NCBI GenBank assembly: GCA_944326465.1
Contig: CALVEB010000014.1
Location: forward strand, 1 to 55,299
Origin: Candidatus Gastranaerophilales bacterium
GTDB taxonomy: Bacteria > Cyanobacteriota > Vampirovibrionia > Gastranaerophilales > Gastranaerophilaceae
Direction of reading: 5' to 3'
DNA length: 55,299 nt
Position numbers and translations under genes: made by a program. Below the pieces are notes generated by a model. The model was not told the origin of the DNA and did not search any database. It saw only the letters and a list, made by a program, of their open reading frames with translations. Below, piece after piece: positions 34,010 to 42,737 of this stretch; the first letter of the stretch is position 1; the number at the start of each line of letters is the position of its first letter.

Positions 34010-36291
34010 AAATTCCTTTTAACGTAGATGCTTACACCGCAAGGCTAATTGGTAGAGAAAATGTTGCAAAAATAGACGGTGCTATTTTAGAACTTGTAAA
34101 AAATGCCTATGATGCAGATGCAAATATTTGCGTGTTATATTACGAAAAAACATCTAATACATTTTATATAATGGATAATGGTTATGGCATGGATAATGAT
34201 GCTATCATTTCCAACTGGATGACGATAGGATATTCTTCTAAAAAAAATGATTACCAATTAAAATCTGGTAGAATACAAACTGGAGCAAAAGGGATTGGAA
34301 GATTTGCCCTAGATCGTATTGGTGATATTTGTAATATGATATCAAAAACTTCAGCTTCTTCTATAGAATGGTATGTGGATTGGAGAGATTTCAACATTGG
34401 GAAAAAAATAACAGAAGTTGGAGCAGAGATATATGATAGCAAAAGAAGCTTTGATCAATTTATATCAGAAATAAAAAATAATAATTTAAAGGATCTTGTA
34501 AAAAAACACTTCGTAACTTGTGGCACAATATTTAAATTATCATTTTTACACGATGAATGGGATGAAACATTAATTACACAAATAAAAAATGGACTATCAA
34601 CATTAATACCTCCTGAAATGGAAAATATATTTAAAATATATGTATTTTCAGAAGAGAGCAATTTAGAAGATGCTCAGATCGTTGTTAATGATGGTTTATA
34701 TTCTCATGATTATAAAATAGATTTTAAAGTAAATGAAAATGGGAACGTAAACATAAAAATATTTAGAGAAGAATTTGATTTTGGCTTAAAATTGGATGAA
34801 ATAATACAACAAACAGCATTTACTAATGATGACAAAAAATATTTTTTAGGAAAACCTATAGAAAAAAATATTCAAATAAATGAAGCCATTTCTGGATTAA
34901 ATATAGCCAACATCGGACCTTTTTATGGTTGTTTTTATTTTTCTAAATTATCAATGTCGAAACAAGATAAAGAAATATATTACTATAAAGATATAACTGG
35001 TCGAAAGAGTACTATAGGTACTTTTGGTGGCATCAAGATATATAGAGATAATTTTAGAGTACGTCCTTATGGTGAACCAAATACTACAGCTTTTGATTGG
35101 CTATTACTTTCCAATCGTTATAGAAAGTCTCCAGCTGCACCATCTCATCCAACTGGTTCCTGGCGTGTCAATTCAGATCAAATGTTGGGATCTGTTCATA
35201 TATCAAGATTAAATATAAATCTTCCAGACCAATCCAACAGAGAAGGGATTGTTGAAACAAAAGAGTTTAAACTCTTGAGAGATTTTTTAATATATATAAT
35301 ACGAGAAATGGAACGTGATAGACAATATGTAGCTCGCATCCTAAAAAAATATTATGACGATTCTCATTATGATGAATTATATGAAAATGAAATAAAAAAT
35401 AAAGCCAAGCAAGCAAAAAACAAAAAATCAAAGAATCCTATAAACAACCCTTCAACTTCTGTTGATGCTGATGAAAATAGTAATAAGCCGAAAGTTGATG
35501 CTGAAATAGCAGGAAGAGTAATAGATAATAAAAATGATAAAATTAAAATACTAGAAGAAGAAAACCATATGCTAAGGGCATTAGCTACCACTGGAATAGT
35601 TACAAATACTTATGTTCATGAAATAAAAGAAGCAACCAGTAGATTGAGAACAAAAATTATAACAATAAGAAATGCTATTGATAAAAATAAACCAATAGAA
35701 CATATTTCCGAACAGATTAATGAAGCATTGTCAATACAAAATTCACTTAATTCTTGGTTTAAAGTAACAATAGATATGGTAAAAAAAGACAAAAGAGAAA
35801 GGAAATTTATACCTTTAAAACTTTCTTTAGGTAATATATTAGAATCATGGGAAACTGTTTTACAAACTAAACATATAAATATAATTGCTGAAATAGAAGA
35901 TATTAAATTTAAATGTTTTTTATATGATATAGAAAGCATCATAGGTAACCTAATTGCTAACAGTATAAAAAGTTTTGAAAATGCAAGAGTAAATAAACCT
36001 GAAATTTATATAAAAATAAAATCACAAGAAAATTCCATTAGTTTAGACTATTCTGATAATGGTAAAGGCTTAGACTCTAAATATAAACAAGATCCTAACT
36101 TGATATTAGAAGCACTAGAAACAAGTTCCAGGAACTCACAAGGAGAACTTATCGGAACAGGTATGGGAATGTGGATAATTAATAAAACCATCAATGAATA
36201 TAATGGGGCAATAGATTTATCGGGGAACATTATAGCTAAAGATGGATTTTTTGCGTTAATAAAATTAGAAGGGGATGTTAAGCATGACTAA
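34006..36291 (+). CDS. Double-HATPase protein: Hsp90/MORC-like ATPase fused to histidine-kinase core
   Basis: A 761-aa protein. Residues ~20-140 are a GHKL ATPase of Hsp90/MutL/MORC type: ILELVKNAYDADA (N33, D36), IMDNGYGMD, GAKGIGRFALDRIGD. A middle region (~150-470) is unassigned. A Lys/Asn-rich linker (~470-505) and coiled coil precede a DHp-like helix with H-box-like VHEIKEATSRL (His about 537). A second HATPase_c follows (~640-755): NLIANSIKSFENA, DYSDNGKGLD, GTGMGMWIINKTI. It looks like a cytoplasmic sensor kinase built on a MORC-like ATPase. I use ATG 34006 (GGAGG 7 nt upstream), overlapping the methylase stop. The following gene encodes a REC domain, the natural phosphoacceptor. Confidence 0.82.
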   Translation: MKIPFNVDAYTARLIGRENVAKIDGAILELVKNAYDADANICVLYYEKTSNTFYIMDNGYGMDNDAIISNWMTIGYSSKKNDYQLKSGRIQTGAKGIGRFALDRIGDICNMISKTSASSIEWYVDWRDFNIGKKITEVGAEIYDSKRSFDQFISEIKNNNLKDLVKKHFVTCGTIFKLSFLHDEWDETLITQIKNGLSTLIPPEMENIFKIYVFSEESNLEDAQIVVNDGLYSHDYKIDFKVNENGNVNIKIFREEFDFGLKLDEIIQQTAFTNDDKKYFLGKPIEKNIQINEAISGLNIANIGPFYGCFYFSKLSMSKQDKEIYYYKDITGRKSTIGTFGGIKIYRDNFRVRPYGEPNTTAFDWLLLSNRYRKSPAAPSHPTGSWRVNSDQMLGSVHISRLNINLPDQSNREGIVETKEFKLLRDFLIYIIREMERDRQYVARILKKYYDDSHYDELYENEIKNKAKQAKNKKSKNPINNPSTSVDADENSNKPKVDAEIAGRVIDNKNDKIKILEEENHMLRALATTGIVTNTYVHEIKEATSRLRTKIITIRNAIDKNKPIEHISEQINEALSIQNSLNSWFKVTIDMVKKDKRERKFIPLKLSLGNILESWETVLQTKHINIIAEIEDIKFKCFLYDIESIIGNLIANSIKSFENARVNKPEIYIKIKSQENSISLDYSDNGKGLDSKYKQDPNLILEALETSSRNSQGELIGTGMGMWIINKTINEYNGAIDLSGNIIAKDGFFALIKLEGDVKHD

Positions 36292-36910
36292 TCAGGAAGA
36301 GTATATTGTAGGATATTTAGATGATAATACTGATTACAAAGACTTAAAAGAAAATCTGGAAGACTTTGTAAATTTGATACCTATTGAAAATTGTACTACC
36401 TTAAATGATATATTAGATTGGGTTATACATAATCAAGTACAATGCCTTTTGGTTGATCATAAATTGGTAAATAAATATGATTTTGTTGGAACGGATGTTA
36501 TTACCTTTTTCAATAAAAAAATTCCAGATTTACCATGTGTAATTGTTACTAGTTTTAAAAATGATTCCATCGCAGAAGATTTGGTTATTGAATTATTAAT
36601 AAAAGATCGAGATGACTTGCCAGGAGAAGATTTAAAATATACCGAATTTGGCAATTCATTGGCTCAAGCTTGTAGAACATTTAGAAAAAGATTGGAACAA
36701 CGCAAACAAGAATTTACAGTTCTATATCAGAAAAAACAAGAAACTGATATTACCACTGATGAAGAAGAAAATTTATGCCAGTTATACAATCTTTTAAAAG
36801 CATATGGAGAAATTGATATTATTCCAACAGAATTATTAACTTCACAAATGTCTATAAAAATAAATTCTTTAATTGAAAAACTAGATAAAATTATAAAAAA
36901 GGAATGCTAA
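36284..36910 (+). CDS. REC-domain (response-regulator-like) protein
   Basis: A 208-aa protein. The N-terminal ~115 residues fit a receiver domain: GYLDDNTDY (acidic pair), phosphoacceptor Asp in CLLVDHKL (about residue 57), Thr in CVIVTSFKND (about 87) and a Lys in LIKDRDD (about 106). The C-terminal ~90 residues are helical (ACRTFRKRLEQRKQEFTVLY, LLKAYGEIDIIPTELLTSQ) with no HTH I can recognise. It overlaps the kinase gene by 8 bp and lies 1 bp before the HNH gene. It may therefore relay the kinase signal to the nuclease and not to a promoter; that link is inference. Confidence 0.75.
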   Translation: MTNQEEYIVGYLDDNTDYKDLKENLEDFVNLIPIENCTTLNDILDWVIHNQVQCLLVDHKLVNKYDFVGTDVITFFNKKIPDLPCVIVTSFKNDSIAEDLVIELLIKDRDDLPGEDLKYTEFGNSLAQACRTFRKRLEQRKQEFTVLYQKKQETDITTDEEENLCQLYNLLKAYGEIDIIPTELLTSQMSIKINSLIEKLDKIIKKEC

Positions 36911-36911
36911 A

Positions 36912-37472
36912 ATGAATAATAGAGTTCATGGAAGTAAAAAAATAAGAAGAAGATCTAACATAGAAGAAAAAAACAATTATAGAGAATACTATCCAGAATT
37001 AAAAGAAGATTTTCAAGGCATATGTGGATATTGTGGGAAGTATTATAAAATATCAAGAGCTATGTTTGAGCCTGATCATTTTGTACCTAAAAAATATTCA
37101 AAAACTAGAATTAACGATTATAACAATCTTGTTTTTTCTTGTTTTACCTGTAATCGTAAAAAAGGCGGAAAATGGCCTACAGAAGATCCATTGGTATGTC
37201 ATAATGAAGATTGTGGTTTTATTGATCCGACATCAGAAGAGTTTGATGAGCACTTAAGTAGAGATGAAAACGGGAATATAGTTCCAAAAACTAATTTAGG
37301 TGTGTATATGGCCAATGTTTTTCAGTTCCAATCTAGACCTATCAAAGAAATCCATCAAGCTATGGTACTTTATGAAAAAATAAATAATATTGATGAAAAT
37401 GCAAGTATTCCTAAATCTCTTTATATGGAGCTGGAGGAACTTTGTGATTTATTTTTTGATAAGCATGAATAA
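36912..37472 (+). CDS. HNH endonuclease
   Basis: A 186-aa protein with a complete zinc-type HNH site: C-x2-C in GICGYCGKYY, MFEPDHFVPKKYS (His of the DH pair), NDYNNLVFSCFTCNRKKGG (Asn and second C-x2-C). The N-terminus is basic (VHGSKKIRRRSN). HNH enzymes of this size commonly cut DNA in restriction or phage-defence systems. AAGGA precedes the ATG. As the last gene of the methylase-kinase-REC operon it is the likely effector. The gene-free 37473-37679 is AT-rich, with nothing else recognised. Confidence 0.88.
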   Translation: MNNRVHGSKKIRRRSNIEEKNNYREYYPELKEDFQGICGYCGKYYKISRAMFEPDHFVPKKYSKTRINDYNNLVFSCFTCNRKKGGKWPTEDPLVCHNEDCGFIDPTSEEFDEHLSRDENGNIVPKTNLGVYMANVFQFQSRPIKEIHQAMVLYEKINNIDENASIPKSLYMELEELCDLFFDKHE

Positions 37473-37679
37473 AGTTTTTATAATTTTATAATAATTATAT
37501 TACCATCCATTACATAGTTATAGAGCAAACAAATAAAGATGGAAAATATTGAGATATATTTGTGGCATTAATTATAACAATTTTGCACTATTATTTGTTT
37601 CTTTAATCAAATAAATAATACTATTTGTATCTTTTGATGAAAACACGAAGAATGATTGGAATTAGATTTTAGAATAGTA

Positions 37680-38786
37680 TTAGTATACAAATATGCCATC
37701 ATACTTTTCGATACAATCTTTATAAAGTTCAAATTGTTGTTTAAATTCAGGGTATTTTTTTATATTTAAGTTTATTGGTAATTGTTCATTATTTAACCAA
37801 TCAAGATTTTGTTGTAGCCAGTTTAATGCTTTATCTGAAGAACATTCACTTAAATAATACATTAATGCAATATCTCTAATGTAAAATTCATACTGTGTAT
37901 TTTCAAATACTTTAACAAGAAGTTCTTTTTTGTTTTTTATCTCTTTTATAAAAAGAATAATATAGTTACCTATAGTTCCTCTATCTATTCCTTCATCTTC
38001 ATTTATTACAGATAATATCTTGTATAATATATTTTCATCGACAATATCGTTAAATTTTTTTGTTAGCCATCTTTTAATAGATTGCTTTATTTCATTATCT
38101 TTATGCCAAAATACATCTCCCTGATGCCCTATTGCTATAGATAAATAATAAACTATCATTTTTAGAACAAATCTATCTTTGCAAATTGCTAAATACGATA
38201 TTATTGTATTCCAGAATAATTGAGAATCTCTATAATACAAGAATAGAGTTTTTAAAGCACTACAAGCATCTTCTGAGTTTTCAGAATATAAAGTATCCAA
38301 TCTCATTTCTGAATCAATTCTATTTTTATTATTTCTACAATAATTTGAACATTCATTTACAAAATTTTTAAAATTTGTTTCGTTTAAGATTTTATTACAA
38401 GGTATATTATAAGTATTAAATTCTTCTTGTTGTTCTATGTATTCAGAGATATTAACCCAATATAATATTCTTGTTTTAGGATTATAAACAATTCCAATTG
38501 TAGGCAATATATGTTTTTTCCAGTATTCAAAATGATTTTTGTCTCCTTTGATAAAAGCTTGATTTGTATTAAAATACGACTCTCCTGATTTTATTTGAAC
38601 TTTTATTTCAATGCCCGAAGGTCTATATTCATCATTATGCAACTCACAAAACTCTATATTCGCATCATGCCCAAGATCATCTACGGTTGATATTTCGCGA
38701 AATATTGATCCATTATCTTCCACTAGTGTTCTAACTACGTTGATTCCCTTTTTCTCTGTTATTGTATTTTTAGTTCTGCGTGTCAT
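37680..38786 (-). CDS. DUF4365-domain protein, probable nuclease
   Basis: A 368-aa protein. The N-terminal ~125 residues match the DUF4365 pattern: INVVRTLVEDNGSIFREI, the acidic GHDANIEFCEL, and GIEIKVQIKSGESYF, a D..E-x-Q-x-K series typical of PD-(D/E)XK nuclease folds. The remaining ~240 residues are helical repeats (YRDSQLFWNTIISYLAICKD, IRDIALMYYLSECSSDK). It is transcribed divergently from hsdM and convergently with the HNH gene, so it is an independent unit inside the defence cluster. The role is probably antiviral, by context. Confidence 0.75.
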   Translation of the reverse strand: MTRRTKNTITEKKGINVVRTLVEDNGSIFREISTVDDLGHDANIEFCELHNDEYRPSGIEIKVQIKSGESYFNTNQAFIKGDKNHFEYWKKHILPTIGIVYNPKTRILYWVNISEYIEQQEEFNTYNIPCNKILNETNFKNFVNECSNYCRNNKNRIDSEMRLDTLYSENSEDACSALKTLFLYYRDSQLFWNTIISYLAICKDRFVLKMIVYYLSIAIGHQGDVFWHKDNEIKQSIKRWLTKKFNDIVDENILYKILSVINEDEGIDRGTIGNYIILFIKEIKNKKELLVKVFENTQYEFYIRDIALMYYLSECSSDKALNWLQQNLDWLNNEQLPINLNIKKYPEFKQQFELYKDCIEKYDGIFVY

Positions 38787-38874
38787 AAGGAAATTATATT
38801 ACAAACATCTTAGACTATTTTGCCTTACTATTACAATAATTAATAAACATGCAAGATAAAAACTTCTATGGTAC

Positions 38875-38880
38875 TATAAT
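38875..38880 (+). promoter_or_regulatory. -10 box of the type I restriction-modification operon
   Basis: TATAAT 31 nt before the hsdM start, followed by purine-rich GAGGGAGAGAGGG, which serves as ribosome-binding site for the TTG start. The -35 element is not clear. Confidence 0.45.
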
Positions 38881-38911
38881 TTTAGGGATATGAGGGAGAG
38901 AGGGTTAGATT

Positions 38912-41479
38912 TTGAATAAGCAAGAATTAGCTGCAAGAATTTGGGAATCAGCAAATAAAATGCGTTCTAAAATTGAAGCAAATGAATATAAAGATTATAT
39001 TTTAGGCTTTATTTTTTATAAGTATTTGTCTGACAAAGAATTGGATTTTTTAAAAAGTCAAGGTGCTACTGACGATGAGATAAGAACGCTATTAAAAGAA
39101 GATGGTGACCTAACTGAGCATATTCGTACTAACATTGGTTATTTTATATCCTACAACGATTTGTTTTCAACTTGGCTTGAAATGGGAAAAGATTTTGATG
39201 TATCAAATGTCAGGGATGCTCTTTCTGCATTCAGTAGATTAATTAATGATAATCATAAAAAAGTATTTGACGGAATTTTTAATACTCTTGAAACTGGGTT
39301 AAGTAAATTAGGAGATAGTGCAGCTTCACAAACTAAAGCTATTAGCGATTTATTATACCTAATCAAGGATATCCCTATGAGCGGTAAACAAAGCTATGAT
39401 GTTCTTGGTTTTATATATGAATATTTGATTAGTAATTTTGCAGCCAATGCTGGAAAAAAAGCTGGGGAATTTTACACGCCTCATGAAGTTTCTTTACTAA
39501 TGAGTGAAATTATCGCAAACCATTTGAGAAATAAAGAAGAAATACAAATATATGACCCTACAAGTGGTTCCGGTTCTTTGCTTATTAATATAGGTCGTTC
39601 AATAGCAAAATATAACAATAATCAAGATGCAATAAAATACTACGCACAAGAGTTAAAACAAAACACTTATAACTTAACTCGTATGAATTTGGTGATGAGG
39701 AATATTTCACCGGATAATATTGTAACTCGCAATGGCGATACCTTAGAAGAAGATTGGCCATATTTTGAAGAAAATGACCCTGCCGGTACATATATTCCAT
39801 TGTATGTTGATGCTGTTGTATCCAATCCCCCATATTCGCAAAATTGGGATCCCGCAAACAAGGATAATGATCCAAGATATACAAGATATGGTATAGCACC
39901 AAAGACAAAAGCTGATTATGCGTTTTTGCTTCATGATTTATATCACCTTAAACCTGATGGCATTATGACAATTGTTTTGCCTCATGGAGTATTGTTCCGC
40001 GGTGGTGAGGAATTAACTATAAGAAAAAATCTTATAGAGCAAAATAATATAGTTGCAATTATTGGTTTGCCTCCTAATATTTTCTTTGGAACTGGTATTC
40101 CAACAATTATTATGATTCTTCAGCAAAAACGAAAGGACAATGATGTTTTAATTGTAGATGCATCAAAGGGTTATATAAAAGAAGGTAAAAACAACAAACT
40201 TCGTGCATGTGATATTAAGAAAATTGTTGATGCTGTTGTTGGCAGAGCAGCCATTCCAAAATTTTCAAAGCTTGTTTCAAAACAAGAAATCCAGGATAAC
40301 GAGTATAACTTAAATATACCTAGGTATGTTGATTCTTCTGAAAAATCAGAAAGTTGGGATATTTATGCTTCTATGTTTGGAGGTATCCCGAAGTCTGAAG
40401 TATTAGAATTACAAAAATACTGGGATGCTTATCCGTCATTAATGTCTACACTTTTTAAAAATATCAATGAAGAATATTATGAAATGGCTGTTGATAACAT
40501 AAAAGATGCTATTAAAAACAATACTGATGTAAACAAATTTATTACTGAATATAATTTGTCATTCTCCGGTTTTGACAAATACTTAGAACAAGAACTTATA
40601 AATAATATGTCAAATATTAATGTAGCAATGGAAGAAGAAATTATAAATTTTGAAATTCAAAAACGTTTAAAATACCCTGACCTTATAAATAAATACGAAG
40701 CATATCAGCTATTAGATGATGCTTGGACAACTAAAATTGCAGTTGATTTGGAAATTCTAAATACAGAGGGCTTTGAAGCTTCAAAACAAGTTGATCCTTT
40801 GATGGAAACAAAAAAGAAAAATAATAAAGAGGTTGAAGTACAAGTAGGATGGAAAGGGCATATTATTCCGTTTGAATTGGTACAACAAACCTTATTAAAA
40901 GATGATACAAAAAAACTCAAAGAAAAAGAAGAGCTACTATCTGAAATTATCGAACAGTATGCGGAATGTTTAGATTCTATTTCAGAAGATGACAAAGATT
41001 CAGAGGCAATAAATGAAGATGGCACAGCTTTTGTTGCTGCAGAAGTAAAGAAAATGGCGAAAGATATAGATAAAAAAGATGCTTCTGAATTTGAGTTAAT
41101 CATATTAAAAGTAAATGAACTGCTTGCTAAAGAAAAGACTTTAAAAGCTGAAATTAAAAAAGATTCTGACTTATTGCATGACAAAACAAAGACAACTATT
41201 GAAAATTTATTAGATGAACAAGTGTATGATTTATTAAAGTTAAAATGGATAAAACCAATAACTGACGGAATAAATTCTTTGCCAATAGGGGTTATAACAG
41301 AGTTATCAAATAAAATTCAGAAATTATCTGAAAAATATTCTACAACATTAACTGATTTAGATACAGAAATAAACGAAACAGAAAAGATGTTAGCATCGTT
41401 TATAGATGAATTAACCGGGAATGAATATGATATAAAAGGCCTCAAGGAATGGCAACTGCTTTTAGGAGGGGAAGATTAA
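38912..41479 (+). CDS. hsdM: Type I restriction-modification methyltransferase subunit
   Basis: An 855-aa HsdM. The N-terminal helical domain is LAARIWESANKMRSKIEANE, then YKDYILGFIFYKYLSD. The methylase core has GEFYTPHEVSLLMSEI, SAM motif DPTSGSGSLLINIG and catalytic NPPYSQNW. It has a long C-terminal extension (~residues 540-855) rich in coiled coil, making it longer than the ~520-aa E. coli type. It methylates adenine in the HsdS-selected sequence. The start codon is TTG (38912), supported by a GAGAGGG site 7-8 nt upstream. The stop overlaps the hsdS start by one base (TAATG). Confidence 0.95.
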   Translation: MNKQELAARIWESANKMRSKIEANEYKDYILGFIFYKYLSDKELDFLKSQGATDDEIRTLLKEDGDLTEHIRTNIGYFISYNDLFSTWLEMGKDFDVSNVRDALSAFSRLINDNHKKVFDGIFNTLETGLSKLGDSAASQTKAISDLLYLIKDIPMSGKQSYDVLGFIYEYLISNFAANAGKKAGEFYTPHEVSLLMSEIIANHLRNKEEIQIYDPTSGSGSLLINIGRSIAKYNNNQDAIKYYAQELKQNTYNLTRMNLVMRNISPDNIVTRNGDTLEEDWPYFEENDPAGTYIPLYVDAVVSNPPYSQNWDPANKDNDPRYTRYGIAPKTKADYAFLLHDLYHLKPDGIMTIVLPHGVLFRGGEELTIRKNLIEQNNIVAIIGLPPNIFFGTGIPTIIMILQQKRKDNDVLIVDASKGYIKEGKNNKLRACDIKKIVDAVVGRAAIPKFSKLVSKQEIQDNEYNLNIPRYVDSSEKSESWDIYASMFGGIPKSEVLELQKYWDAYPSLMSTLFKNINEEYYEMAVDNIKDAIKNNTDVNKFITEYNLSFSGFDKYLEQELINNMSNINVAMEEEIINFEIQKRLKYPDLINKYEAYQLLDDAWTTKIAVDLEILNTEGFEASKQVDPLMETKKKNNKEVEVQVGWKGHIIPFELVQQTLLKDDTKKLKEKEELLSEIIEQYAECLDSISEDDKDSEAINEDGTAFVAAEVKKMAKDIDKKDASEFELIILKVNELLAKEKTLKAEIKKDSDLLHDKTKTTIENLLDEQVYDLLKLKWIKPITDGINSLPIGVITELSNKIQKLSEKYSTTLTDLDTEINETEKMLASFIDELTGNEYDIKGLKEWQLLLGGED

Positions 41480-42711
41480 TGCCTGAAAGAGAGCAAAAAC
41501 CACAAATACGATTTAAAGGATTTTCTGATGTTTGGGAACAAAATAAGGTTTCTGATGTAATTGAAGATTATATAGAAAAAACTGTTGCACAAAATCAATA
41601 TCCTGTTTTAACGTCATCTCAACAGCAAGGTATTGTTCTTCAATCAGAATATTTTGCTGATAGACAAGTTACTACAAATAATAATGTTGGTTATTACGTT
41701 TTACCAAAAGGATATTTCACCTATCGTAGTAGAAGTGATACCGATATATTTGTTTTTAACAGAAATAATATTATAGATAAAGGAATTATAAGCTACTACT
41801 ATCCAGTATTTAAATCTAAAAATTCTGATTCAAATTTTTTATTAAGAAGATTGAATTACGGAATAAAAAGACAGCTTTCTATGGCTGCAGAAGTTACTGG
41901 ACAGAAGGTTTTAGCTCACAATAAATTTAAAACAATACAAATAAATATACCTAAGTACCAAGAACAAATAAAAATAGGTACTTTATTTGAGCACATAGAC
42001 AGTCTTATCACACTTTATCAGCGTAAGTATGAAAAACTGAAAAATGTAAAAAAATCTATGTTAGAAAAAATGTTTCCCAAAAACAAGAATAAAAATCCAG
42101 AGATAAGATTTAAGGGATTTTCTGCCCCTTGGGAAGAACATAAACTCTCAAGTGTTGCTACTATGCATGCAAGAATTGGTTGGCAAAATCTTAGGACTTC
42201 GGAATTTTTAGATAGTGGAAATTATTATTTAATAACAGGAACGGATTTTATTGATGGGAAAATAGATCTGAAAACATGCCATTTTGTTGAAAAAGAACGA
42301 TATGACCAAGATAAAAATATTCAAATAAAAAATGGAAGTATCCTTATTACAAAAGATGGAACTCTTGGAAAAGTAGCATATGTAGAGGGTTTGGATAAAC
42401 CAGCAACATTAAATGCCGGAGTCTTTAATGTTGTTATTATCGATAAGAATATGGAAAATAAATATTTATTCCAATACTTGAAAGCCCCGTTTTTAATGGA
42501 TTATGTAGTAAAAAGAGCAACCGGTGGAACAATAAAACATTTAAACCAAAATATCCTTGTCGACTTTCCAGTTATTCATCCGTCATATGAAGAACAAACT
42601 AAAATTGGCGTATTTTTTAGCAAGTTAGACGATCTTATCGCTCTTCATCAACGCAAGTTAAAAATGCTCCAAAATATAAAGAAATCTTGTCTGGAAAAAA
42701 TGTTTGTATAA
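41479..42711 (+). CDS. hsdS: Type I restriction-modification specificity subunit
   Basis: A 410-aa HsdS with two target-recognition domains, each opened by a conserved repeat (PQIRFKGFSDVWEQ at the start, PEIRFKGFSAPWEEHKL near 210) and closed by a coiled helix (RKYEKLKNVKKSMLEKMFPK; RKLKMLQNIKKSCLEKMF). The internal repeats are usual for HsdS and allow domain swapping. It selects the bipartite DNA target for HsdM and HsdR. The ATG at 41479 follows AGGAGGGG and shares its A with the hsdM stop; an in-frame ATG 30 bp upstream lacks such support. Confidence 0.94.
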   Translation: MPEREQKPQIRFKGFSDVWEQNKVSDVIEDYIEKTVAQNQYPVLTSSQQQGIVLQSEYFADRQVTTNNNVGYYVLPKGYFTYRSRSDTDIFVFNRNNIIDKGIISYYYPVFKSKNSDSNFLLRRLNYGIKRQLSMAAEVTGQKVLAHNKFKTIQINIPKYQEQIKIGTLFEHIDSLITLYQRKYEKLKNVKKSMLEKMFPKNKNKNPEIRFKGFSAPWEEHKLSSVATMHARIGWQNLRTSEFLDSGNYYLITGTDFIDGKIDLKTCHFVEKERYDQDKNIQIKNGSILITKDGTLGKVAYVEGLDKPATLNAGVFNVVIIDKNMENKYLFQYLKAPFLMDYVVKRATGGTIKHLNQNILVDFPVIHPSYEEQTKIGVFFSKLDDLIALHQRKLKMLQNIKKSCLEKMFV

Positions 42712-42737
42712 TAAAAAATAATTAAGGAAACAATATA

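Noticed and set aside
32597-37472. Assignment of the four-gene operon to Septu or Detocs
   Set aside because: Septu pairs an HNH with an ABC-type ATPase, while this ATPase is GHKL. Detocs uses a different effector and has no methylase.
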